The translations under genes and the position numbers were made by a program. From Crambe crambe (lineage: Eukaryota > Porifera > Demospongiae > Poecilosclerida > Crambeidae): DNA of 64,000 nt. Below, piece after piece: positions 21,520 to 33,394 of the stretch; the stretch's first letter is position 1, and the number at the start of each line of letters is the position of its first letter. Location of the stretch: the NCBI GenBank assembly GCA_963924555.1, contig OZ004594.1:1240001-1304000 (forward strand), in the 5' to 3' direction. The notes beneath the pieces are model-generated. The model ran no database searches. It worked only from the letters and a program-made list of their open reading frames with translations, and was not told where the DNA came from.

Positions 21520-24500
21520 ATGGGAACTAATGAAGGATGGCCTGAGGCATTCGGTTTCTCTGTGATTGGCAGTGCTCCAGTGATGATCAGTGATGTAGAG
21601 TTTGGAGGTTCAGCTCAGCAGGCAGGTCTGCAGATTGGAGACTTCATTGTGGAACTGGATGGGGAGACAGTGGAGCAGTGGAGCAGAGAGGAGGTAAAGG
21701 ATAGCTTTAGGGGAGGGCTACACAGTAGTCTGAAATCATTACCTGTTTTTTTATTCGGGCAGGTCATTCAACGAGCATATCAAGCTCGTAAAGTACCTCC
21801 CAGCTTAGTAGTGGTGTCTCGCATCAAACAATTCTCTCTCCAGCGGGGAGAGGACGGGGGGTTTGGGGTGACCTTCCGTGGAAACAGCCCGGTGTTTATT
21901 AGATCTGTGGACTTTGACACTCATGCTCGTTCAGCAGGACTGAGATCAGGTGACCTGCTAGTGGAAATGAATGGCAATAATGTTCGGTGAGATTTCTTAT
22001 AATTATGAGATACCAGTTAAATTTCACAGAAACCAATTTCATTGTGTCCACTATACACAGGTACTCAACTAAAACTGAAATTTTGCAGTTACTGAAGTCT
22101 ACAAAGGGTCCCTTAAACTTGAAAGTTGTGGCTGGGGGGCTGGCTCCAGCTAGCAAGTCCTCTACAGTTCAAAGAAGTGGGAGGAGCAAGGGGAGGGGCC
22201 AGCAGAACATATCGCATAAGAAGATCGCAATAAGATATGAAAAGGCACGGTTATTTCATCACAAGGTAAAAAGCCGTAGCAGCATAAACTCACTTATGCA
22301 AGCACTGCAGGACTATTGGCTCTTCTTGTAGATGGACTACTATCTGATGGGTGATCCCATTAAAAAGACCCACTTACTGACACTCCTTCGCCTGTACTCC
22401 AAGGACCACGACATTAGCAGTCTAGGGTCCTCTCTCAATATTCTTCTAGACTCCCCAATAGAAAGAAGATTATTTTCTGATATCAGGTAGCTATGATTGT
22501 TCAGCTGAATATTAGTGTTCAGCTGTTCAGCTGCAAAGCCAAAATGTTCAGCTACATGCTAATAATATTATGTCCACACTAATCTCCACTCTCCAGGACT
22601 TTCATACATCCATCACACTTTGATCAATTCGATGTCTTAGTCTCATTCGACCCTCAACGTCCACTGCAAACAGCCAGCAGCAGAGAGAATTCTTGGAGGG
22701 GATCCCTCATGTGGACACGCCCATTAGGATCTGGAGGAGTACCGTAAATATTTTGATATAGCTAAACATCCAGGAAAGTATTGGCTACCTTCAAATATTA
22801 TTCATGCAGAACATCGCCTATGAGAGCTAGCATGCCAAATTTATCAGAAACTGCTGGAAGGTGCTAAGATTAATTATAGCTATTTTTGGTCTCACCTTTC
22901 ATCATGTAAATTTTGTGTTGTACAGGGTGGTTAAAGTGAACAGGGGGAGTGGCAGCTTTGGATTCACACTGAGTGGCAATGCACCTGTGTTCATACGTTC
23001 GGTGGACAGAGGAGGGGCTGCAGAGAAGGCAGGGCTTAGGTCAGGTGATCAGCTGCTCAGATTAAATGGCGTTAATATCAGGTGAACTATAAGAGTATTG
23101 CGAATAAAGTATCCATTTAAATTGCATCTTATCACTCTAGAGATGCCACTCACTCGCAAGTGGTACGCCTGCTCCAAGGAAGTGGTTCACACCCTACAAT
23201 TATGGTGTGTTCACCATTCATATCCTCCAGTAGTCCTGGTCATCAAATGATGGGTCCTCCTGTTGCGACTGACAATGATGTCAAAATGAACATCAAAGCA
23301 TTCAAGGATAAAGTAAGTATGATACGTCACCTCTTCACTGATGTGACTGCGACTTTGTTGTTAGATGGAAGATGTTTTAGTCGAGGAGGAGAGAAAAGGA
23401 GTGATGAAACAACTCTCAAAGTTTTCCCAGCACAAGTAAATCATGTGACATTAATAGTAGCTAGCTTGTTGATAATTTTAATGTGTTCAATTGATAGAGA
23501 AATTCCTGAACTGGTGAACAGTCTGAGTTGGGTGCTGGATAGTCCTGCTAAGACCGTTCTCTTCCACTACATCTGTCGGCTTCTCCCAGAACAAGCCCAA
23601 GTTGAATTTGATAGGATTGCTGCCACCATGTTGGCAGGAGGTGTGTAAATTTTCTTATCTTCTTTGAAATCACGACTATTCCAGTGTATTTCCATAGAGC
23701 CAACCAGTAGCATGTCAAGTGCTGGGCCACTGGAAGGAGAAGCCATTGTACCTGGTTCTCGTCTCTCCTTGTCATCATCTGGGTCTTCCTATAGGCACTC
23801 AGTCGGGAATGGGGTACCTGAAGGAGGTGTATCTGGAAGGGGCATAACAGGAGGAGGTGGTGCTTTTGGAATGGGTGTGGCAGGAAGAAGTGGATCACCT
23901 GGTGGGGGCGTGGTAGGAGGAGGTGGTGCCTTTGGAAAGGGTGTGGTAGGAGCACCCAGTGGGGATTTTGCTGCTGGAGGGACGAATCTAGAAGATGCTT
24001 CTATAAAGAGTCCGAGAGTGGGCGATGGTTTGAGTGATGGCATCAAACAACAGGCTGCCGCACTACGTGTGGAGAAGAACAAGGAGAGCATGCCAGTTCT
24101 CCAAACTCCTTTGGAAGCAGCTGCTTCAAGATTGAAGGATCCACCCAATGCTTCCCTCATGTCTACCCCAGGGGGTGTCCCACTCCCTCCAAATCCTCCT
24201 CCAACACCAGCAGGTGGAGTGGGTGGAGTCCCCATCCCTCCTCCTCCTCCGCCAGCTCTGCCAGGAGCTACTCAAAGTCACCTCAAGAGGGTCAACTGGG
24301 AGAAGATTCATGGTGGTGGCGAGGGAACGATTTGGAGAGAGGTGAGTGTGGTAGATAAGATTGTTCACAAAAATCCAGACTAGCTAACTACACAATTTAT
24401 AGCTGAGTGGATTAGAGGAGACCTTGGAGTTCTTGGAAATTGAAGAAAAATTTGCCAATCAAAAGCCAAAAGATGGTAAATAGCATTCAATATCTCTCTT

Positions 24501-26932
24501 GGATCCTTATGATGATTAATCTTTCCAGCTGCAGCGAAGAAAAATAATATGAAACCAGCCATCTTGGATCAAAAGAAAGCATATAATATATGTAAGACTA
24601 TAGCATAGTAGCTATTGCATGGATAAACACATTATCGAGTCATTCTGTAGCCATTCTTTTGGGCCACCTGAAATTGCCATTCAACAAGATCAAGGAAGCT
24701 ATTTTGGCTTGTGATGATTCTGTTCTCTCTGAGCAGCACTTGAGACAAATGGAAGCATTTGCTCCAGACAAAAAAGAAGTAATTCATCTTTTCTCTCTCT
24801 TTAATTTATGATAATGATGTTCTTTCATCCTCACCACAGTGTCTTGGCTTTGCAAGGTATCATGATAATCCTTCAGTACTCAGCAAAGCAGATAAATTTT
24901 CCTGTGAAGTAAGGAAGTAGACAGTTAAGGAGCAAACTGACTCATTACTCATCATTCTTCTTTATTAGATGAGCACCATCCCAGGCTACAAACAGCGTTT
25001 GAGAGCAATGATCTTCAAATCTCATTTCAAGGCCAAAGTAGAAGAGATAAAACCAGTGAGTTTAGCTTTATTCATCATTGTATGGATGGGATAATCTTGG
25101 CATGATTACCATTAGGATCTCGAAGCTATTTCAAAGGCATCCAGACAACTTCAGACAAGCAAGAACTTCAAACGAGTCCTGGAGGTAATTAAGTTGCTCC
25201 TGTGATTGTGACGTTATCATCGGTTATTAATTTTTGGTAGATTGTTCTGGCTGTGGGCAACTATATGAATGCTGGAAATCGCAGAGTGGGAGGTGCAGTA
25301 GGATTCAGAGTCAATTTCCTCACACAAGTAAGTCTCCTTTAACTTGATTGTAATCTATTTTCCTCTCTTTGAATCCTTTCAGTTGAAAAGTCTGAAAACT
25401 ACTGATAATAAGTCCACCTTGCTCCACTTTGTGGCTGGAACTGTTGAGAGGAAATTTCCGCAAGTTTTGGAGTTTGCCGAAGACCTTAGTTTCACAACAA
25501 GAGCAGCTCGAAGTACATCCATAGCTAGCTAGTTACCCACCAACAACTCCATGGATAATGGCTGTTCCTTTTTATTGTATCCCTTCTTAGTATCTGGTGA
25601 GACTCTTGAGGTGGAAGTGAACGAATTAATGCAAGGTCTTCAAGACATACAGAGAGATATCAAAGAAATCTCTCCCGAGGAAGAAGATATTCCTGGGGAT
25701 AGATTTCGAGAAATCATGACTGTATCCTGTATTAGCAGTAGCTGAAGCTTGGATGCCATCTGTTTGTTTGTTTGTTTGTTTGTTTGTTTGTTTGTTTGTT
25801 TGTTTGTTTGTTTGTTTGTTTGTTGCTTCTTGACTAGTTACAGAAATTCATTTCTGAGGCAGACAGAGAAATGACAGAACTGTTGAAGACCTATTCACAC
25901 ATGAAGCAGGACTACGCCTCAGTACTCAAGTTCTTTGGGGAAGACCCCTCCAAGATGCGCATCGATGACTTCTTCAGTACTTTTGCAGCTTTCATATCCG
26001 ATTTTGATGTGAGAAATGATTTACTGTAACTACGAAATCAATAATTCTTAGTAGTGCGTCTTAGACAAGTGTGTGGTAGGTAGCTTGCCTGATGAATTGT
26101 TCTTTTGCTGCCACTGCAGAGAGCTGTGAAGGAAAATCGAGAGCACCGAGAGAAGCAAGCACTCATTGAGATGAGGAACCAGGAGAGAGAGAAAGCCACA
26201 AAGAAGAAAGGAGGATTCAAGATCTTCTCCAGATCTAGCAAAAACATGGAAGAGGAGGTCAAGAGGGAACTGGAAGCTAAAGTCAAGTCCAAGAAGATTG
26301 ATGTAAAGGCCCTTGAGGAATCTCGCAAGAATAAAGCAAAGAGGAGCCTAGATGACAAGCCACAAATGGATTTTAGGCACCTCTTACGGCAAACTAACCA
26401 GTCACAGACCAAGAAAAGTCCAAAGAGCAGAAATAAGAGAAGAAGCAAAGATGAGACAGACGACAAGAATTTGAAGCACGATCCAAAAGCTAAAGTGAAG
26501 AAGAACACCACTAAACCTTACGCTTCTTCACAGGCTGAATTAACAGGTTCTTGGGACTATATACCATCACCACCGACAAGTACTATAGAATTAACAATTA
26601 CTGAGGACGATGACAACTACACTAACAATAGGATCAGCAAAGCAGCTACATTCCCAAAGGAGAGAATACCACCTCCACTTTCTTCCATGGAGCTTGATGA
26701 ACAATATATTCAGCATGATCAAAGACTTCCTTATTCTGAATACATGTATGACAGTGAGGATGAGAGTGAAGATCTAGAGAGTGAGGAAGAAGGAGATGGA
26801 GACATATTGTCGAGCTCTGCTGTCATAGATCTACACGAACAGGACAGTTATACTGCTGAAATGGAATGGAATGAAGGCAGGGGGAACTGGAATGCACCCA
26901 ATCAAGATTTTGACTTTGAAACTCAATTTTAA
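21520..26932 (+). CDS. Delphilin-like formin with three PDZ domains, harmonin-N-like domains, FH1 and FH2
   Basis: Formins nucleate and elongate actin filaments. The exons encode PDZ1 (FGFSVIGSAPVMISDVEFGG, from 21550), PDZ2 (FGVTFRGNSPVFIRSVDFD, from 21860), a harmonin-N-like helical domain (about 22250-22740), PDZ3 (FGFTLSGNAPVFIRSVDRGG, 22960-23230), a second harmonin-N-like segment (about 23270-23640), a Gly-rich then Pro-rich FH1 (23800-24270) and an FH2 domain. The FH2 begins SHLKRVNWEKIHGG, contains NNMKPAILDQKKAYNIAILLG and VLAVGNYMNAGNRRVG, and continues through FFGEDPSKMRIDDFF. The large last exon (from 26121) is lysine-rich and then very acidic, ending DFDFETQF. Vertebrate delphilin (GRID2IP) has the same order with fewer PDZ domains and sits at glutamate-receptor synapses. 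An animal without neurons using this design is notable. The tail is partly duplicated at 29197-29409. Confidence 0.88.
25761..25824. repeat. TTTG microsatellite in a formin intron
   Basis: About 15 uninterrupted GTTT units lie between two FH2-coding exons, close to the 3' splice site of the intron. Confidence 0.92.
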
Positions 26933-27083
26933 TTTTAATCATATGATTACTAGTACATTTACCCTCATTAGTTCGAGTGAAATTCACTCCTACCTACTGC
27001 GCATGTGCAGACTAACCTAGTAAGCAAATTTTGCGTATGCGGTACATTAGGGGTGTGTGCGGCCAGACCCAGACTAGGGTGGA

Positions 27084-28745
27084 ATGAGCAGAGGACGCTG
27101 CAAGAAGTTTTTCTACAATCGTACCCCGAAAGGAAAAGCTGCGTTTCTGGTTTTCGTGATAAATGTGTTGGAGACGTTTGCTTTCTACGGATCACTGAGT
27201 CTAATTCAGTCCGCCCTCTCCAGTCACTGGTCGAGAGATCTAGATCATGGCGGCGGCACTGACGATTCCAAATCTTTTACTGTCTTCATGGTTCTTCTAA
27301 ACACTGCTGGTAGGGTCCTATACCCTGTCGGTGGATTGATAGCAGATGTCTACCTAGGAAGATACAGGGTCATTCAGATTGGACTGTGGTTCTATTGGAT
27401 TGGACTTGCTATAATCCTCCTGTCTAGGGCCGTGGGGGGAAAACTTGATGACTACCCACAATTGCAAGTGGCGCTTCCTATAATTGCCATAGTGTTTGTT
27501 TTGATTGGTTCGGCAAGTGTGGAGCCCACAATCATTCCTTTTGGAATGGATCAGATACGACAGGGTGCTTCCTCTGACGAACTCAGCTCATACTTCTTTT
27601 GGTACTATTTCGGACGTAATTTTGGTTACATGCTTGTCACCCTGTTCTCGTTAGTGGTAGCCATTACGGTTCCTCCCATTGTATTGCTTGGAAGATCTGC
27701 CTATTTTATTACTGGAATAACGGCAATCATGATGGTTACAATTGCGATGGTATTACATCATTGTCTGCAGCACTGGTACTACAAAGCCAATCGAATGGAA
27801 AACCCCATAAGATCCATCAGCAATGTCCTCTTCTTTGCAGCAACCGTAAAAAGACAGCCTCCACGCTATAGGAGAAGTTTCAGATATGGAGAAGGCAAGA
27901 AGTCAAGGATGGATTTAGCTAAATTAGAATACGATGGAATTTACAGTTCTGAAAGAGTAGAGGATGTGAAAACATTTTTTCGTGTCTTATTGGTCATCAT
28001 TTCTCTTGGTGGCAATTTCATCACATATGGAGCAGTAAGTCATTAAAAAGCAATCGGTCCAACCTTTTATAATTAGCTATTCTTGTGCAGCTCAGTAATG
28101 TATATTCCGTGGAATTGAAGTTTTATCAATTACGCACCCAGCTTACTCCATCCAATCTCTTTATTTTGATTGAGAGTGGCTGTGTTTTGTTTCTTTTACC
28201 TTTCCTAAATCACTTCATCCTTCCATGCTGCATCACAGATGCGACAATGAAGAGGCGCATAGGAGCAGGCATGTTCTTCGGTTTTTTCTCTGCATTTAGT
28301 GCACTGGTGATCTATTTGAAGATTGCACAGATCCTCCCCCTGTCAGCCCTGTGGTATTTATTTCCAATCATCCTATTTGCAGTTGACGATACATTGACAC
28401 GTGTCACTGGTGAGATAATAATTATCTTTAGTGTAGTTCAAACTTAAATTTCTCATTGTAGGTCTGGAGTTCATATATGCCCAGTCTCCTAACAGCATGA
28501 AGAGTATTCTGGTTGGCTTATACTACTTTTTCTTTGGCATTTTCACTGGAATAGGCACTCTTACTTTTGATGAGATGGTCCAGAGGTATTACATTTACTA
28601 CTTTGTCCTGCCCATTTCTGCTGTCGGTTTAGTTGTCTACAGTGTGGTGGCTTATCTCTATCGTAACCGTCGGAGGCCTACTAATGATGAATCAGAACAG
28701 GACATGGAGAACAGATGTTATGCTGCTAATGTTTACTCATCATAA
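27084..28745 (+). CDS. POT/SLC15-like transporter A
   Basis: Three exons (27084-28034, 28091-28409, 28462-28745) give 517 residues with about 12 hydrophobic segments. GGLIADVYLGRYRVI is the POT/NPF family loop between membrane helices 2 and 3. IGSASVEPTIIPFGMDQI and DELSSYFFWYYFGRNFG match the FGADQ and FxWFY family signatures. Helix 1 reads VLETFAFYG, where classical proton-coupled members have ExxERFxYYG, so two charged coupling residues are altered. Substrate (peptide, histidine, nitrate or other) cannot be told from sequence. It has the same exon structure as copies B and C. An NRF1-like CTGCGCATGTGCAG lies about 75 bp upstream. Confidence 0.85.
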
Positions 28746-28959
28746 ATTATTATAAATATCACATACAGTAATTATCTATATAGCTGATGGTTAAATGAAG
28801 CCCACTGCATGTTGTATAGGGAATTTCCACTCTATTAAAGCTGTAAGATTCACTATCCAAAGAAGGCTGGGTGGAGTACTTTTTTACTATAGCTGATTGC
28901 AGCACAATAACTTAATTGGTATGCTGAATCAGCAAAAATGAAAAGAATAATAGCAGACC

Positions 28960-29409
28960 ATGAAATTCTGTGTGCTCATTTTCCTCCTTTGCTTGCATTC
29001 AATAACATCTAAATCTCCCAGACTCAGTGAGTTATTTATCCCCTTCTTTATGTATTAGCTCAGCCTTAAATATGTCATTACCCCATTTAGCTAGCATAGC
29101 TAAATGGGGTTGTAAAGACATTTTCTTTAGCTTGCAAGTCCCAGCATGATGTGTATAAACTATATTATAGATCACTATAATGTGAATGCTGACCAGTATA
29201 TTCAGCATGATCAAAGACTTCCTTATTCTGAATACATGTATGACAGTGAGGATGAGAGTGAAGATCTAGAGAGTGAGGAAGAAGGAGATGGAGACATATT
29301 GTCGAGCTCTGCTGTCATAGATCTACATGAACCTGAAATGGAATGGAATGAAGGCAGGGGGAACTGGACTGCACCCAATCAAGATTTCGACTTTGAAACT
29401 CAATTTTAA
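28960..29409 (+). CDS. In-frame chimeric gene: esterase signal-peptide exon fused to the formin acidic tail
   Basis: Exon 1 (28960-29026) encodes a signal peptide ([17 protein letters not shown] then KSPRL) and ends at GTGAGT. Exon 2 (29171-29409) begins after TATTATAG and reads HYNVNADQ, then passes without a frame change into the duplicated formin tail (YIQHDQRLPYSEYMYDSE, ending DFDFETQF). The total is 101 residues with a normal stop. The junction at 29196/29197 is the tandem-duplication breakpoint. The product would be a small secreted or membrane-released, very acidic, tyrosine-containing peptide. It may be a new gene or simply a duplication relic. It sits downstream of transporter A in the same position as the intact esterase downstream of transporter B, so it probably keeps the esterase promoter. 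Confidence 0.6.
29081..29109. repeat. Perfect 12 bp-stem palindrome, copy 1
   Basis: CCCCATTTAGCT, a 5-base loop, then AGCTAAATGGGG. It lies in the intron of the chimeric gene and is duplicated with the unit at 31566-31594. Related arms, inverted, flank a small exon at 34934-35055, so it belongs to a dispersed palindromic or MITE-like element. Confidence 0.8.
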
Positions 29410-29558
29410 TCATAATTATGGTTAATATTTACTAGTACATTTACCATCATTAGAAATTCACTCCTACCTACTGCGCATGTGCAGACTAACCTAGTAAGCA
29501 TGCGGTTAGGAACTCTACATTAGGGGTGTGTGTGTGGCCAGACCCAGACTAGGGTGGA

Positions 29559-31210
29559 ATGAGCGGAGGACGCTGCAAGAAGTTTTTCTACAATCGTACC
29601 CCGAAAGGAAAAGCTGCGTTTCTGGTTTTCGTGATAAATGTGTTGGAGACGTTTGCTTTCTACGGATCACTGAGTCTAATTCAGTCCGCTCTTTCCAGTC
29701 ACTGGTCGAGAGATCATGGCGGCGGCACTGACGATTCCAAGTCTTTTACTGTCTTCATGGTTCTTCTAAACACTGCTGGTAGGGTCCTATACCCTGTCGG
29801 TGGATTGATAGCAGATGTCTACCTAGGAAGATACAGGGTCATTCAGATTGGACTGTGGTTCTATTGGATTGGACTTGCTATAATCCTCCTGTCTAGGGCC
29901 GTGGGGGGAAAACTTGATGACTACCCACAATTGCAAGTGGCGCTTCCTATAATTGCCATAGTGTTTGTTTTGATTGGTTCGGCAAGTGTGGAGCCCACAA
30001 TCATTCCTTTTGGAATGGACCAGATACGACAGGGTGCTTCCTCTGACGAACTCAGCTCATACTTCTTTTGGTACTATTTCGGACGTAATTTTGGTTACAT
30101 GCTTGTCACCCTGTTCTCGTTAGTGGTAGCCATTAAGGTTCCTCCCATTGTATTGCTTGGAAGATCTGCCTATTTTATTACTGGAATAGTGGCGATCATG
30201 ATGGTTACAATTGCGATGGTATTACATCATTGTCTGCAGCACTGGTACTACAAAGCCAATCGAATGGAAAACCCCATAAGATCCATCAGCAATGTCCTCT
30301 TCTTTGCAGCAACCGTAAAAAGACAGCCTCCACGCTATAGGAGAAGTTTCAGATATGGAGAAGGCAAGAAGTCAAGGATGGATTTAGCTAAATTAGAATA
30401 CGATGGAATTTACAGTTCTGAAAAAGTAGAGGATGTGAAAACATTTTTTCGTGTCTTATTGGTCATCATTTCTCTTGGTGGTGATTTCATCACATATGGA
30501 GCAGTAAGTCATTAAAAAGCAATCGGTCCAACCTTTTATAATTAGCTATTCTTGTGCAGCTCAGTAATGTATATTCCGTGGAATTGAAGTTTCATCAATT
30601 ACGCACCCAGCTTACTCCATCCAATCTCTTTGTTTTGATTGAGAGTGGTTGTGTTTTGCTTCTTTTACCTTTCCTAAATCACTTCATCCTTCCATGCTGC
30701 ATCACAGATGCGACCATGAAGAGGCGCATAGGAGCAGGCATGTTCTTCGGTTTTTTCTCTGCATTTAGTGCACTGGTGATCCGCTTGAAGATTACACAGA
30801 TCCTCCCCCTGTCAGCCCTGTGGTATTTATTTCCAATCATCCTATTTGCAGTTGACGATACATTGACACGTGTCACTGGTGAGATAATATCTTTAGTGTA
30901 GTTCAAACTTAAATTTCTCATTGTAGGTCTGGAGTTCATATATGCCCAATCTCCTAACAGCATGAAGAGTATTCTGGTCGGCTTATACTACTTTTTCTTT
31001 GGCATTTTCACTGGAATAGGCACTCTTACTTTTGATGAGATGGTCCAGAAGTATTACATTTACTACTTTGTCCTGCCCATTTCTGCTGTCGGTTTAGTTG
31101 TCTACAGTGTGGTGGCTTATCTCTATCGTAACCGTCGGAGGCCTACTAATGATGAATCAGAACAGGACATGGAGAACAGATGTTATGCTGCTAATGTTTA
31201 CTCATCATAA
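29559..31210 (+). CDS. POT/SLC15-like transporter B
   Basis: Recent tandem copy of transporter A with exons 29559-30503, 30560-30878 and 30927-31210 (515 residues). Differences from A are few, for example loss of two residues after SSHWSRD, and T to K in VAIxVPPIV. All splice sites are kept and no stop or frameshift is present, so it appears functional. The shared family motifs and the altered helix-1 motif are the same as in A. Confidence 0.85.
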
Positions 31211-31434
31211 ATTATTATAAATATCACATACAGTAATGAATTTTATTTATCTATATAGCTGATGGTTAAATGAAGCCCACTGCATGTTGTATAGGGAATT
31301 TCCACTCTATTAAAGCTGTAAGATTCACTATCCAAAGAAGGCTGGGTAGAGTACTTTTTTACTATAGCTGATTGCAGCACAATAACTTAATTGGTATGCT
31401 GAATCAGCAAAAATGAAAAGAACAATAGCAGACC

Positions 31435-33247
31435 ATGAAATTCTGTGTGCTCGTTTTCCTCCTTTGCTTGCATTCAATAACATCTAAATCTCCCAGACTC
31501 GGTGAGTTATTTATCCCCTTCTTTATTTCTAATTATGTATTAGCTCAGCCTTAAATATGTCATTACCCCATTTAGCTAGCATAGCTAAATGGGGTTGTAA
31601 AGACATTTTCTTTAGCTTACAAGTCCCAGCATGATGTGTATAAACTATATTATAGATCACTATAATGTGAATGCTGACCAGATCTCGATATCTGGACTGT
31701 CTTCAGGCGCTTTCTTCTCAGTGCAATTTCACGTGGCCTTCTCAAGTACCATCATAGGAGCAGGAATTGTGGCAGGAGGTTAGAGTTACCTAAATGACTA
31801 ATCCAGGGCCTGAGATTGCAGAGATGAAGGCTGAGGGTTTGTAACATAACACTCACTCATTTTGCTCATGAGTTTGAGCTGGTTCAGTATGCAAGCTAGG
31901 CCACTCCTTTATATTCTTCTGCTTTCTTTATCAGGACCATATTGGTGTGCCAATGATAATCTGGAAATAGCCTTGTCATCGTGCATGCTCTATCCAGAAA
32001 GTATATCAGTTCAAGAGCTTATCAATATAACCTATGCAACTGCTCTATCACTGACTATTGACAAACCATCTAACCTGAGGAACGATAAGGTATATCTCTT
32101 TTCTGGGACCAAAGACACCGTTGTAGTACCAGGTGAATGGTTATTAATTTGTAAGCATTATTAATGTTAACTAAACTTGTGTTATCTGTGTTATGTAATG
32201 TTAACTGTAAGTGTTATATTAATGTTAACTAGTATTTGCCGTATTCTTTAATAACAGGTGTTGTTCATAAGCTTGCTGAATACTACTCTCACTTCACACC
32301 CAATGGAGTCACGACTCAATTTCATATTCCAGCTGAGCATTCAATGGTTATCTCCTTAGGTTAATAATAGAACCTTCAGCTGTTATGTAGCTATTATACA
32401 GGTGACTGATGATTATGGGAATAATTGTGGTATCTTGGCATCTCCTTTTATCAACAACTGTGGCTACCAAACAGCTGATTACATCTTGCAGCACATTTAT
32501 GGAGACATAGAGAAGGCCAACAGCAGTCACGCAGAGAAAGAACATGTATGACTAAAGGAACCATGACAGTATTATATGGGAATTAATTCTACAATGGGCT
32601 AGGGCATGCTTGCTTTTGTGGGGAAGACCCTGTCTTTATCATTACTAATAATGCAATACACATTGTACTGTGCAGCTACTAGAGTTTGACCAATCTGAAT
32701 TCTTTGAGGATGTGCCTAAGCTTGTTAGTATGGACAGTACAGGCTATGTGTATGTTCCCAAAGATTGTCAAGATGGCCAGAAGAAATGTCGCCTACACAT
32801 AGCTCTTCATGGCTGCATGCAGGGACGGTAATGCCATGCTACTACCATACATAGCTGTGTATGAAGGTTGTATATAGAACATTATGTGATTGGTCTATAG
32901 AGTGTCTGTTTCCACTGACTTTGCTTGGCATGCTGGGTACAATGGACTGGCTGAGGTGAACAACATCATTGTGTTGTATCCACAAGTAGTGAAGTCACCT
33001 GTCACCCCATACAACCCTAACGGATGCTGGGACTGGTGAGAGCTATTCCCTCTCCTGCTTTTCTCATGTCTCTCTCTTATATTTTAATTTTACAGGTGGG
33101 GATATTCTGGACCATCTTATGGTACGGGTATTAAAGCAGCTCATATTAGTTATTTTAACTTTATGCAATATTTTGAACCCTGCAGCATCAAAAATAGGTC
33201 CTCAAATGGCTGGAGTCAAACTAATGCTGAATAGGATTGTTGATTAA
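31435..33247 (+). CDS. Secreted PHB-depolymerase-type esterase 1
   Basis: Nine exons (31435-31501, 31656-31778, 31935-32132, 32258-32346, 32402-32545, 32676-32827, 32901-33035, 33096-33121, 33186-33247) join in phase to 331 residues. A signal peptide ([17 protein letters not shown]) is followed by [20 protein letters not shown], whose GLSSG is the GxSxG nucleophile elbow. [10 protein letters not shown] supplies the likely catalytic Asp and EHSMVTDDYG the likely His. [23 protein letters not shown] and [11 protein letters not shown] are typical of bacterial extracellular poly(3-hydroxybutyrate) depolymerases and related esterases. Inferred role: secreted hydrolysis of polyesters or short hydroxyacid oligomers. 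Introns show it is a true nuclear gene. The family is mainly bacterial, so ancient transfer is possible. Confidence 0.85.
31566..31594. repeat. Perfect 12 bp-stem palindrome, copy 2
   Basis: Same sequence as at 29081-29109, in intron 1 of esterase 1. It was carried along by the tandem duplication. Confidence 0.8.
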
Positions 33248-33262
33248 TAAATTGATCTCTAA

Positions 33263-33273
33263 TGCGCATGCGT
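33263..33273. promoter_or_regulatory. NRF1-like palindrome upstream of esterase 2
   Basis: TGCGCATGCGT about 130 bp upstream of the ATG at 33395. Part of the recurring promoter motif of this window. Confidence 0.4.
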
Positions 33274-33394
33274 GCTTAGTTAATGCGGCAACTTTGCGGA
33301 ACCTCTGCTGTTTCATTCCGTCCCTTTCTTGGGAATAGTGGAGCCCTACAATTCCAGTGAACAAGCTATGAGTTAAGTTAGCTATCTACTAACC

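Larger units (their letters stand above)
26705..29196 (+). repeat. Tandem duplication, unit 1 (2,492 bp)
   Basis: The unit runs from inside the last formin exon (at TATATTCAGC), through the whole of transporter A, to the second exon of a PHB-depolymerase-type gene (ending GCTGACCAG). The next base starts the second copy. Both copies are nearly identical over introns and exons, differing by scattered substitutions and small indels (for example a 15 bp difference in the formin tail and a 6 bp difference in transporter exon 1). This indicates a recent direct duplication. Confidence 0.9.
29197..31681 (+). repeat. Tandem duplication, unit 2 (2,485 bp)
   Basis: Second copy of the unit at 26705-29196. 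It holds the duplicated formin tail, transporter B and the 5' end of the intact esterase gene, which continues beyond 31681. The junction GACCAG/TATATT at 29196/29197 shows no more than a base or two of shared sequence between the two parental breakpoints. Confidence 0.9.

Noticed and set aside
23548..24235. Antisense proline/histidine-rich frames opposite the formin FH1 region
   Set aside because: They are complements of the Gly/Pro-rich repeats of the FH1 exon.
26705..31681. Duplication as pure assembly artefact
   Set aside because: Copies differ by several substitutions and indels and the fused junction is a new sequence. Haplotype collapse cannot be fully excluded without reads, so it is kept as a test.
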